A stretch of DNA of 64,000 nucleotides from Pseudomonadota bacterium (lineage in GTDB: Bacteria > Pseudomonadota > Alphaproteobacteria > Acetobacterales > Acetobacteraceae): NCBI GenBank assembly GCA_021781835.1, contig JAJXWD010000011.1, positions 1 through 64,000 of the forward strand, in the 5' to 3' direction. Of this stretch, positions 38,656-46,761 are shown piece by piece (position 1 is the stretch's first letter; each line of letters opens with the position of its first letter). The notes below the pieces were generated by a model. The model saw only the letters and a program-made list of their open reading frames with translations. It was not told the DNA's origin and made no database searches. The position numbers and the translations under genes were made by a program.

Positions 38656-39261
38656 TTACTGGGCCATGCTGCCCGCGATGATGCCGGCAATCAAGCCGCT
38701 GGTAATGGCGATGAGCAGATACTGGTTGCCCGTATAAACCCACTCATAGCCCGCCGGAGGTGCATGGAGATGGTGGCGATGCCAGTCTCTTACCACCTGG
38801 CGGTGGGCATGGAAATGCTCGCCCTTGGCCCAGGGGCCGTGGCCCGGCGGCTGGCCATGGGCGGGGCCTTGGAAGCCGGGGCCGGGCTGGCCGGCATATG
38901 GCGGGGCATGGCCGGGGGCCTGATGGGTGCCGGGGGGCTGCATGGGGTGCTGGCCGCCGCCCGGGGACTGCATGGAGTGAGGGGGGTAGCCTGGCGGTGA
39001 CATTGATTGGTGTTGGCCGCTTGGCGGCGACATGGAGTGGTAAGCGCCGCCCTGCGGCGGCATGGAGTGGTGAGTACCGCCCTGCGGCGCCATGGATTGG
39101 TGTTGGCCGCCCTGCGGCGACATGGATTGGTGTTGGCCGCCCTGCGGCGGCGTGGATTGGTAAGCGCCGCCCTGCGGCGGCGCGGCTTGGGCGGCGGCCC
39201 ATTGGCCGCACAGGGCGGCGAGTAAGGTGGCGGTGCCGAGGGTTTTGGACAGGCGGGGCAT
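38656..39261 (-). CDS. RcnB-family secreted protein with N-terminal tandem decapeptide repeats
   Basis: Signal peptide MPRLSKTLGTATLLAALCGQWAAAQA; PPQGGxHQSM repeats; C-terminal RQVVRDWHRHHLHAPPAGYEWVYTGNQYLLIAITSGLIAGII. Confidence 0.75.
   Translation of the reverse strand: MPRLSKTLGTATLLAALCGQWAAAQAAPPQGGAYQSTPPQGGQHQSMSPQGGQHQSMAPQGGTHHSMPPQGGAYHSMSPPSGQHQSMSPPGYPPHSMQSPGGGQHPMQPPGTHQAPGHAPPYAGQPGPGFQGPAHGQPPGHGPWAKGEHFHAHRQVVRDWHRHHLHAPPAGYEWVYTGNQYLLIAITSGLIAGIIAGSMAQ
38990..39190. repeat. About 30-nt in-frame tandem repeat array within the RcnB-like gene
   Basis: Repeated unit similar to CCGCCCTGCGGCGGCATGGATTGGTGTTGG encoding (PPQGGxHQSM)n. Confidence 0.85.
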
Positions 39262-39334
39262 GGCGATCTCCTGCTGTGTGATGTGGGGAGGGAGATACGC
39301 CGTGAAAAGGGCGGGGATGGGCCGGATTTGTGCC

Positions 39335-40714
39335 TTAACCGGGCCGTTGTGTAACGGGGTGCAACCGCGCGCGGCGCAGGGCGGCGGGGATGTGGGCGGG
39401 CAAATCCTCGGCGAGCAGCCCCTCGCCCGCCAGGGTGGCGGCCTCGCCGTGCAGCCAGACGCCGGCGCAGGCGGCCTGGAAGGCGGGCATGCCCTGGGCG
39501 AGCAGGGCGCAGATGAGGCCGGACAGCACATCGCCCGTGCCGCCGGTGGCGAGCGAGGCGGGGGCGTTGCTGTTAATGGCGGCCAGGCCGTCGGGCGCGG
39601 CGATGATGCTGGCGGGGCCTTTGAGCACCACCACGGCGCCGGTGAGGCGCGCGGCGGCGCGCGCGGCGGCCAGCCTGTCTGGCCCGATGGGGCCGAACAG
39701 GCGGGTGAATTCGCCTTCATGCGGGGTGATGACGCTGACGCCGCGCAGCCTGGCGGGGGTGTCGGCGCAGGCGGTGAGGGCGTCGGCGTCGGCGACGATG
39801 TGGAGGCTGGGGCGGGCGGTGAGCAGGGCGAGCGCCTGGGCGGCGGCGGGGATGCCGAGCCCCGGGCCGATGACGAAGCTTTGGCGCCGTGGGTCTTGGA
39901 GGAGGGTGGAGAGCGGCGCCTGGCGGTGCAGGATGCCGGGCTCGGGCAGGGTGAGCGGATGCGCGGCCGCCAGCGAGACGATGCCGGCCCCAGCCCGCCT
40001 TGCCGCCTGGGCGGCCAGGCGCGCCGCGCCCGGCATGGCGCCCGAGAGCACGCACAGCTCGCCGGCGGAGAATTTATGCGCGGTTGGCGCGCGGAGGGGC
40101 AGGGTGAACAGAGCGGGCGTGTTTTCGAAGGTTTGCGGGGCGATGGGGGCGAGCACCTGGGCGGGCAGGCCGATATCGGCCAGGACCAGCTCGCCGCACA
40201 GGGCGCGGCCGGGATAGAGCAGGTGGCCGGGTTTTTTGCGGCAAAACGTGACCGTGAGCGCGGCTTGCGGGGCGAAACCCAGGGGCTGGCCGGTGGCGCC
40301 GTCGAGTCCGGAGGGAACGTCGATGGCGACGAGGGCGGGGGCGGCCTGGAGCAGGGCGGCGCTGTGATCTTCGAGCGGGCGGGAGAGGCCGGCGCCGAAC
40401 AGGGCGTCGATGACCAGGGCGGCGCGCGATATGTCGGCCTGGGTGGCGTCCGTGGGGGGGAGGCATTTGACCGCCCAGCCCGCGCGGGCCAGATGGCGGG
40501 CGGCGACTCGGCCATCGCCGCCATTATTGCCCGGCCCAACCAGCACCAGCGTGCGGCGGGGGGTGAAGCGGCGCAGGATGGCGCGCGCCACCGCGCGGCC
40601 CGCGGCCTCCATGAGGGCGGGCGTGTTGTTGGCCAGATGGTCGGCCTGGGCCATCTCGGCCGGGGTTAACAGGGCGGTGACAAAACCGTTGGGCATTTGG
40701 AACTTCTCTGCCAT
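39335..40714 (-). CDS. nnr: Bifunctional NAD(P)H-hydrate epimerase / ADP-dependent NAD(P)H-hydrate dehydratase
   Basis: TLVLVGPGNNGGDGRVAARHLARAGW; VIDALFGAGLSRPL; GPGLGIPAAAQALAL; NAPASLATGGTGDVLSGLICALLAQG. Confidence 0.9.
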   Translation of the reverse strand: MAEKFQMPNGFVTALLTPAEMAQADHLANNTPALMEAAGRAVARAILRRFTPRRTLVLVGPGNNGGDGRVAARHLARAGWAVKCLPPTDATQADISRAALVIDALFGAGLSRPLEDHSAALLQAAPALVAIDVPSGLDGATGQPLGFAPQAALTVTFCRKKPGHLLYPGRALCGELVLADIGLPAQVLAPIAPQTFENTPALFTLPLRAPTAHKFSAGELCVLSGAMPGAARLAAQAARRAGAGIVSLAAAHPLTLPEPGILHRQAPLSTLLQDPRRQSFVIGPGLGIPAAAQALALLTARPSLHIVADADALTACADTPARLRGVSVITPHEGEFTRLFGPIGPDRLAAARAAARLTGAVVVLKGPASIIAAPDGLAAINSNAPASLATGGTGDVLSGLICALLAQGMPAFQAACAGVWLHGEAATLAGEGLLAEDLPAHIPAALRRARLHPVTQRPG

Positions 40715-40748
40715 AAACTTGCTGCACGGCACAAAGGGAGAGGCGAGT

Positions 40749-41378
40749 ATGGGCAAGGTTATCGCGGTTGCACAGCAAAAAGGCGGCGCGGGCAAGACCA
40801 TGCTGGCCGCGCAATTCGCCGTGGCGCTGGCGGCCGATGCCAGGGTGGCGCTGCTCGACATCGACCCCCAGGGCAGTTTGAGCGTGTGGGGCAGGCTGCG
40901 CGAGGGCGCGGCCAAGGCCAATGCCGGAATCGAGGTGGCGGGTGTCTCGGGGTGGCGGCTGGGGGCGGAGCTGGAAAAGCTGAAATCGGCGCATGATTTC
41001 GTGTTCATAGATACGCCGCCGGTGATCGACTCGGATGCCAGGCGGGCCGTGCGCGCGGCGGATCTGGTGCTGATCCCGCTCAATCCCGCGCCGCCCGATC
41101 TGTGGGCCGCCGAGGGCACGCTGAAACTGGCCGCCGAGGAAAAACGCAGGGCCGCCCTGATCTTTAACCGCGCGCCCGCGGCCTCGAAGCTGCGCAAGCG
41201 GCTGGAGGCCGAAATCGCCGCGCGGGGGCTGGCCTTGCTGCCCGTGGCGCTGGCCAACCGCGCGGGCTATGCCAATGCCTTCGCCGACGGGCTGGGCGTG
41301 ACCGAGGCCGGGCCCGCCACCCAGGCGGCCGATGAAATACGCGCCGCCGTGGCGGCACTGGTTAACGTGCTGCCTTAA
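40749..41378 (+). CDS. ParA-family ATPase (orphan)
   Basis: MGKVIAVAQQKGGAGKTMLAAQFAVALA deviant Walker A; VALLDIDPQGSLSVW; FVFIDTPPVIDSDA. Confidence 0.85.
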   Translation: MGKVIAVAQQKGGAGKTMLAAQFAVALAADARVALLDIDPQGSLSVWGRLREGAAKANAGIEVAGVSGWRLGAELEKLKSAHDFVFIDTPPVIDSDARRAVRAADLVLIPLNPAPPDLWAAEGTLKLAAEEKRRAALIFNRAPAASKLRKRLEAEIAARGLALLPVALANRAGYANAFADGLGVTEAGPATQAADEIRAAVAALVNVLP

Positions 41379-41584
41379 GTTGTTTATGAAACAAAATTCT
41401 CGAAAATGACGTTAACCTGCAAAAAAGCTCATATTCACTCTTGCCAAGCTGCCCAAATTCCGCCACATATGGGCCGTGGCATGAACCGAGCGGGAACGAC
41501 GCCCAGGGCGACGGTCTGCGAGGGAAAATAAAGTCAGCCGCCAAGTTTAGGGAGCGAATAAAAGAGGCATCCAAAGAGGTGCTG

Positions 41585-41613
41585 GGCCGGCTGGAACAGC
41601 CGGCCTTTTTTTT
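41585..41613 (+). terminator. Rho-independent terminator
   Basis: GGCCGGCTG-GAA-CAGCCGGCC followed by T8. Confidence 0.9.
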
Positions 41614-41654
41614 GGCTGGGCGGTGGGCGGCAGAAAATTGCCGGTGAATGAAAC

Positions 41655-41945
41655 TCAGCCGAGGCGGCGCAGGAAGCGGCTGATGCTGACCTCGCCCCAT
41701 ACGCCCTGGCGCATGAACGGATCGCCCGCGATGAAGGAATCGACCGCCATGCGGTCTGGCGCCTCGACGATGAAGCAGGAGCCGATCATCTCGCTGCCGT
41801 CGTCGGATTGCAGGGGACCGCCGAAAATGATCTGCACGCCAGCGGCCTCGCCATCATCGCGGTGGGAGCGGTGGGCGGCGTAAAGCTCAAGGCGGAGGGG
41901 CAGGGCGTTGGGGGCGTCTAGCGCGTGAACGGCGAACAGCGGCAT
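41655..41945 (-). CDS. YciI-family protein
   Basis: MPLFAVHALDAPNALPLRLELYAAHRSH...GSCFIVEAPDRMAVDSFIAGDPFMRQGVW. Confidence 0.85.
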   Translation of the reverse strand: MPLFAVHALDAPNALPLRLELYAAHRSHRDDGEAAGVQIIFGGPLQSDDGSEMIGSCFIVEAPDRMAVDSFIAGDPFMRQGVWGEVSISRFLRRLG

Positions 41946-42054
41946 CGTCTTGCCTCTCTCCTCAGCTGGCGGCCCGGCTACCCGTAATGGCAAAACCGTG
42001 CTTTGACACGATGCATGATCGCCACCCAGCCATGACAGGGAAGGGAGAGACCGC

Positions 42055-42888
42055 ATGAAGCTGCTGAGATACGGGGACAGGGGCCTGGAAAAATGGGGCA
42101 TGCTGGACAAGCAGGGGCGCGTGCGCACGCTCGATGACGCGCTGGTGAGCGTGAGCGGCGAGGTGCTGAGCCACCATTGGCTGGCGCAGCTGGCGAAGCT
42201 GGACCCCGAGACCCTGCCGCTGCTCAAGGCCGAACGGCGAATCGGGGCTTGTGTGCCGATGCCGCGCAATTTTGTCTGCGTGGGGGCGAATTACGCCGAC
42301 CATGCCGCCGAGGCCGGGATGAGGATACCGCGCGAGCCGATTTTGTTCTTGAAGGCGCTTTCGGCCTTTTCGGGGCCGTTTGACGATATCGAGATGCCGC
42401 CGGGCAGCACCAGCACCGATTACGAGGTGGAGCTGGGCGTGGTGATGGGCGCCAAGACCAAGCGTGTCTCGGAAGAGCAGGCGATGGCGCATGTGGCCGG
42501 CTATTGCGTGGTGAACGATGTTTCGGAGCGCGAGTTTCAGACCAAGCGCGGCGGGCAGTGGGACAAGGGCAAGGGCTGCGATACGTTTGGGCCGGTGGGG
42601 CCTTATTTTGTCACCAAGGACGAGGTGGCGGACCCGCAGGACCTGTCTTTGTGGACCGATGTGGATGGCCTGCGCCGCCAGGACAGCAACACGGCGCAAA
42701 TGGTGTTTAACGTGTGCCAGCTGGTGGCTTATGTGTCGCAGTTTTTCACGCTCCATCCGGGTGATATCATCGCCACCGGCACGCCGGCCGGGGTGGGGAT
42801 GGTGAAGGGGTTTTTGCGCCCCGGCCAGGAGGTGCGGATGGGCATTGCCGGGCTGGGTGAACAGCGCGCGCTGATTGTGGAGGGATGA
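42055..42888 (+). CDS. Fumarylacetoacetate hydrolase family protein
   Basis: FVCVGANYADHAAEAG; SGPFDDIEMPPGSTSTDYEVELGVVMG; IIATGTPAGVGMVKGFLRPGQEVRMGIAGLG. Confidence 0.92.
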   Translation: MKLLRYGDRGLEKWGMLDKQGRVRTLDDALVSVSGEVLSHHWLAQLAKLDPETLPLLKAERRIGACVPMPRNFVCVGANYADHAAEAGMRIPREPILFLKALSAFSGPFDDIEMPPGSTSTDYEVELGVVMGAKTKRVSEEQAMAHVAGYCVVNDVSEREFQTKRGGQWDKGKGCDTFGPVGPYFVTKDEVADPQDLSLWTDVDGLRRQDSNTAQMVFNVCQLVAYVSQFFTLHPGDIIATGTPAGVGMVKGFLRPGQEVRMGIAGLGEQRALIVEG

Positions 42889-43181
42889 GCATGGTTACCG
42901 AATTTGCCGAGATCGAGGTGAAGCCAGGCCTGGAGGCGGCGTTCATCGCGGGGGTGGAGAAAAGCAAGCCGGCGTTTTTGCGCTCGCCGGGCTGCCACGG
43001 GGTGGGGCTGGTGCGCAGCGTGGAAAACCCGCTGAAATTCGTGCTGCAGGTGCGGTGGGAAAGCGTGGACGCCCACATGGTGACGTTTCGCGCCTCGCCC
43101 GAATTTCAGGAGTGGCGGGGGAATGTGGGGCATTGTTTCGCCAGCCCGCCCAATGTGTGGCACGGCGAGGCCGTGGCTTGA
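42885..43181 (+). CDS. Antibiotic biosynthesis monooxygenase (ABM) domain protein
   Basis: VTEFAEIEVKPGLEAAFIAGVEKSKPAFLRSPGCHGVGLVRSVENPLKFVLQVRWESVDAHM; exact start 42885 or 42891. Confidence 0.8.
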   Translation: MSMVTEFAEIEVKPGLEAAFIAGVEKSKPAFLRSPGCHGVGLVRSVENPLKFVLQVRWESVDAHMVTFRASPEFQEWRGNVGHCFASPPNVWHGEAVA

Positions 43182-43672
43182 GGGCGCGCGCCGGGCTGTT
43201 GGCGGGGGGGATGTTTCTGGCGCTGGCGCATGGGGCGGCGGCGCAGATGACCCCTGACAATATAGCCGAGCTGCTGGCCGCGCATAATGCCTACCGGGAG
43301 CCGCTGGGGCTGGTGCCGCTGCAATGGTCGGACCAGCTGGCGGCGCAGGCGCAGCAATGGGCCGAGCATCTGGCCGATATCGGGCAGCTTGTGCATAGCG
43401 GCTCGGGGCAGAATCTGGCCATGGCCTCGGCGGGGACCGAGACGCTGACCCAGCTGGTGGATTTGTGGGGCGGCGAGGCGCAATATTTCGTCAACGGCAA
43501 TTTTCCCGACATCTCGACCACCGGGAATTGGGAGGATGTGGGGCATTATACCCAGATCATCTGGCGCTCGACGCGGCGGGTGGGCTGCGGGGGCGCGGAG
43601 GAGAACGGCATGGATTTTCTGGTGTGCGACTATGACCCGCCGGGCAATGTGATGGGCGAGAAGGCGTATTGA
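43178..43672 (+). CDS. Secreted CAP-domain (SCP/PR-1) protein, putative TTG start
   Basis: IAELLAAHNAYREPLGLVPLQWSDQLAAQAQQWAEHL; NWEDVGHYTQIIWRSTRRVGCG; signal-like LLAGGMFLALAHGAAAQ; TTGA overlap with ABM stop. Confidence 0.85.
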   Translation: MRARAGLLAGGMFLALAHGAAAQMTPDNIAELLAAHNAYREPLGLVPLQWSDQLAAQAQQWAEHLADIGQLVHSGSGQNLAMASAGTETLTQLVDLWGGEAQYFVNGNFPDISTTGNWEDVGHYTQIIWRSTRRVGCGGAEENGMDFLVCDYDPPGNVMGEKAY

Positions 43673-43724
43673 GCGCGCCGCCCGGGAAAAACTGTAACAA
43701 TCGATCAGCCGTTTGGATTGGCCC

Positions 43725-44456
43725 ATGACCACCGTTAAATACCGGCTTTACCAGCCGCGCCTTGCCCCGCGCCGCACCAAGGTGGAGGTGCCCGGCTGGG
43801 GCGGCACCAAGGCGCCGCGCCAGGATGGCGCCCATGAGCAAGGCTGGCATTGCCTGCCCTTTGTGGAGGGCGCGCAATATGGAATCGAGATTTTCTACCC
43901 CCATGAGCATGAGGCGCGGGTGACCCATGACGGGGAACGGTTTGAGTTTGCCGGGGCGTTTGGGCCCGCGCCCAGCCCCGGCCTGCAATGGCCGCCTTTT
44001 CGGGCCTTTGGCGAGGGGTTTTATACCTACCAGTTGCTGCTCGACCTGAAAGTGCCCGAAGGCTGGGCCGTGCGCGCCGAGCCGCATCCGCGCTTTTACC
44101 TGAGCGCGGCCAATGATGTGCCCCTGGCCGTGCCGGCGCTGCTGCGCACCTCGTGGTGGCCGATGATCAATTTCGTGGTGTTCAAGGCGCCGCCCGCCGG
44201 GCAGGCGCATGTGTTTCGCCCTGGCGAGCCCTTCATGCAGCTTTGCGTGGTGCCCGCCGAGCCGGGCTTTACCCTGGAGCCGATGAGCGCCGAGGAAGCC
44301 GCCGAGCGCGAGATGCAGGCCAGGCGGATTCATGCCAGCCGCGAGACGCTGGGGGCGGAAACGCGGTGGACCTCTTCGACCCATACGGTGTTCGATGGCA
44401 CGTATCGCCGGATTTTGGGCGCGGCGCGGGCGCGCGACCGGGACCATGAGCCCTGA
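43725..44456 (+). CDS. Conserved hypothetical protein (DUF6065-like)
   Basis: YRLYQPRLAPRRTKVEVPGWGG; full-length ORF with ATG at 43725; family assignment from memory. Confidence 0.55.
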   Translation: MTTVKYRLYQPRLAPRRTKVEVPGWGGTKAPRQDGAHEQGWHCLPFVEGAQYGIEIFYPHEHEARVTHDGERFEFAGAFGPAPSPGLQWPPFRAFGEGFYTYQLLLDLKVPEGWAVRAEPHPRFYLSAANDVPLAVPALLRTSWWPMINFVVFKAPPAGQAHVFRPGEPFMQLCVVPAEPGFTLEPMSAEEAAEREMQARRIHASRETLGAETRWTSSTHTVFDGTYRRILGAARARDRDHEP

Positions 44457-44523
44457 TCGGGCGAAGCGGGGGCCTGGCGCTATGGCTTGGCCCCCGCTCT
44501 ATTCTTGTTTTAACGATCAATTG

Positions 44524-44583
44524 CATTGGGTTGGCTTGCGTCTGCCGACGCATCGGGTTGGCTTGCGTCTGCCGACGCAAGCG
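44524..44583. repeat. Tandem direct repeat containing a hairpin
   Basis: GGGTTGGCTTGCGTCTGCCGACGCA repeated twice; second copy ends GCTTGCGTC-TGCC-GACGCAAGC. Confidence 0.8.
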
Positions 44584-44597
44584 AACCTAATGTTGAG

Positions 44598-45002
44598 CTA
44601 ATTGATCCCGATCCCGATGCCGGGAAGCATGATCACCGCGCCGTTATGGTGGTGGTGATGATAGACCGGCGGCGGGGGCGGGTAATATTCGGGCGGCGGC
44701 GGCGGGTAATATTCGCGGGGCGGCGGGGGCGGCGCGTAATAATCATGGTGGTGATGGTGATGGTGGTGGTCATCCACCCGCACCAGGGCCGGCCCGGAGG
44801 CGGCGGCCTGGGCGGCGAGCTGGGCGTTATGGGCGCGCAGGGCATCGAGCGCGTTGGGCACGGGGGCCAGCAGGTCGGCGTATGAGGCGGCGGCCAGGCT
44901 GACATGGCCGTTTGGCGCCGCCTGTGCGCCGCCAGCCCCCCCAAGGGCCGCGACCCCGGCCAGCGCGCCGAGCAGACTTGCTGTTTTGCGCTCCATATCC
45001 AC
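44598..45002 (-). CDS. Secreted His/Pro/Tyr-rich protein, possible metal-binding
   Basis: Signal peptide LLGALAGVAALGGAGGAQAA; DDHHHHHHHHDYYAPPPPPREYYPPPPPEYYPPPPPVYHHHHH. Confidence 0.6.
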   Translation of the reverse strand: MDMERKTASLLGALAGVAALGGAGGAQAAPNGHVSLAAASYADLLAPVPNALDALRAHNAQLAAQAAASGPALVRVDDHHHHHHHHDYYAPPPPPREYYPPPPPEYYPPPPPVYHHHHHNGAVIMLPGIGIGIN

Positions 45003-45192
45003 ACTCCTTCAGTCAAAGACATTTGATTATTTACAGGGCTATTTAGTGGGGTTTGATTGAAGAGCAAAGACGGTCGGATTGTGGCGCGGCTGGGGCGGCG
45101 GATGAAAAGATGGTCAGAAAGCGCGCGCGACAGGGCCGATGCCGGGCGCGAGATGGTTTGGCCCGTGGCGGGAAATCTGCTATCGCGCCGCG

Positions 45193-46761
45193 ATGGACCA
45201 GACCCTGCATAGCCCCGAGGCGCGCCTTGCCGTGCCGCCGCGCCGTACCTTCGCGATCATCTCGCACCCTGACGCGGGCAAAACCACGCTGACCGAGAAG
45301 CTGCTGCTGTTTGGCGGCGCCATTCGCGAAGCCGGCATGGTGAAGGCGCGCCAGGACCGGCGCCAGACCAGATCCGACTGGATGAAGATCGAGCGCCAGC
45401 GCGGGATCTCGGTGACGTCGTCGGTGATGACGTTCGAGTTTGGCGGCGCGGTGTTCAATCTGCTCGACACGCCAGGCCATGAGGATTTCTCGGAAGATAC
45501 CTACCGCACGCTGACGGCGGTGGACAGCGCGGTGATGGTGATCGACGCGGCCAAGGGCATAGAGCTGCAGACCAAGAAGCTGTTCGAGGTGTGCCGGTTG
45601 AGGAATATCCCGATCACGACGTTCATCAACAAGATCGACCGCGAGGGGCAGAACCCGTTCGCGCTGCTCGATGAGATCGCCGACACGCTGCAGCTCGATA
45701 TTTGCCCGATGGTGTGGCCGGTGGGGCTGGGCGGGCTGTTTCGGGGCTGCTTCGATATTCGCAATGACCGGCTGGTGAGCGCGAGGAAGCCCGGCGAGGA
45801 GGATGGCGGGCAGGGGTTTGAGATACCCCCTGAGCAGCGCGCGCAGCTTGAGGAGGATGTCGAGCTGATCCGCGCGGCCTACCCGGAATTTGACCGCGAG
45901 GCGTTTGAGGAGGGGCATCTCACCCCGGTTTATTTTGGCTCGGCGCTCAAGGATTATTCGGTGCGCGAGCTGCTGGAGGGGCTGGTGGCCAACGCCCCGC
46001 CGCCCCAGCCCCGCGCCGCCGATGTGCGCAGCGTGGCGCCCGAGGAAGAGCCGGTGACCGGGTTTGTGTTCAAGGTGCAGGCCAATATGGACCCCCAGCA
46101 CCGCGACCGCATTGCCTTTACGCGCATATGCTCGGGCAAGTTCACGCGCGGCATGAAGCTGACCCACTCGCGCACCAATAAGCCGATGGCCATTCAGGCG
46201 CCGATCTTCTTTTTCGCGCAGGACCGCTCATTGGCCGAGGAGGCTTATCCGGGCGATATCATCGGCATTCCGAACCACGGCACGCTGCGGGTGGGCGATA
46301 CGCTGACCGAGGGCGAGAAGCTGCGCTTTACCGGTATTCCTGACTTCGCGCCCGAGATTTTGCGCCGCGTGCGCCTGGCCGACCCGATGAAGGCCAAGCA
46401 GATGAAAAAGGCCCTGGAGGATTTGGCCGAGGAGGGCGTGACGCAGGTGTTTCGGCCGATGACCGGGGCGGACTGGATTATCGGCGTGGTGGGGATGCTC
46501 CAGCTCGATGTGCTGGCGAGCCGGATTGAGCAGGAATATAACGTGCCGATCGGGTTTGAGCAGGCGGCGTTCGATACCGCGCGCTGGGTCTCCTCGAGCG
46601 ATACGGCGCGGTTGAAATTCTTCATCGATGTGAACAAGAGCGCCATGGCCGAGGACCGCGAGGGGGCGCCGGTGTATCTGGTGCGCAATTCGTGGGAGCT
46701 GAACCGGATGAAGGAGAATTTCCCGGAGCTGAGCTTCTCGGCGACCCGAGAGCGGGTATGA
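45193..46761 (+). CDS. prfC: Peptide chain release factor 3
   Basis: RRTFAIISHPDAGKTTLTEKLLLFGGAI; DTPGHEDFSEDTYRTL; FINKIDREGQNPFALLDEI. Confidence 0.96.
   Translation: MDQTLHSPEARLAVPPRRTFAIISHPDAGKTTLTEKLLLFGGAIREAGMVKARQDRRQTRSDWMKIERQRGISVTSSVMTFEFGGAVFNLLDTPGHEDFSEDTYRTLTAVDSAVMVIDAAKGIELQTKKLFEVCRLRNIPITTFINKIDREGQNPFALLDEIADTLQLDICPMVWPVGLGGLFRGCFDIRNDRLVSARKPGEEDGGQGFEIPPEQRAQLEEDVELIRAAYPEFDREAFEEGHLTPVYFGSALKDYSVRELLEGLVANAPPPQPRAADVRSVAPEEEPVTGFVFKVQANMDPQHRDRIAFTRICSGKFTRGMKLTHSRTNKPMAIQAPIFFFAQDRSLAEEAYPGDIIGIPNHGTLRVGDTLTEGEKLRFTGIPDFAPEILRRVRLADPMKAKQMKKALEDLAEEGVTQVFRPMTGADWIIGVVGMLQLDVLASRIEQEYNVPIGFEQAAFDTARWVSSSDTARLKFFIDVNKSAMAEDREGAPVYLVRNSWELNRMKENFPELSFSATRERV

Noticed and set aside
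38990-39190. Possible CRISPR-like repeat array
   Set aside because: Repeats are contiguous 30-nt units in frame with a secreted protein, no unique spacers and no cas genes.
41400-41613. Identification as 6S RNA, SRP RNA or tmRNA
   Set aside because: Could not find diagnostic conserved motifs by eye (for example no GGAAGGAAGCAGCC SRP core).
41441-41647. 68-aa ORF as a real gene
   Set aside because: Reads through a strong intrinsic terminator and has no recognisable motif; treated as part of a candidate RNA instead.
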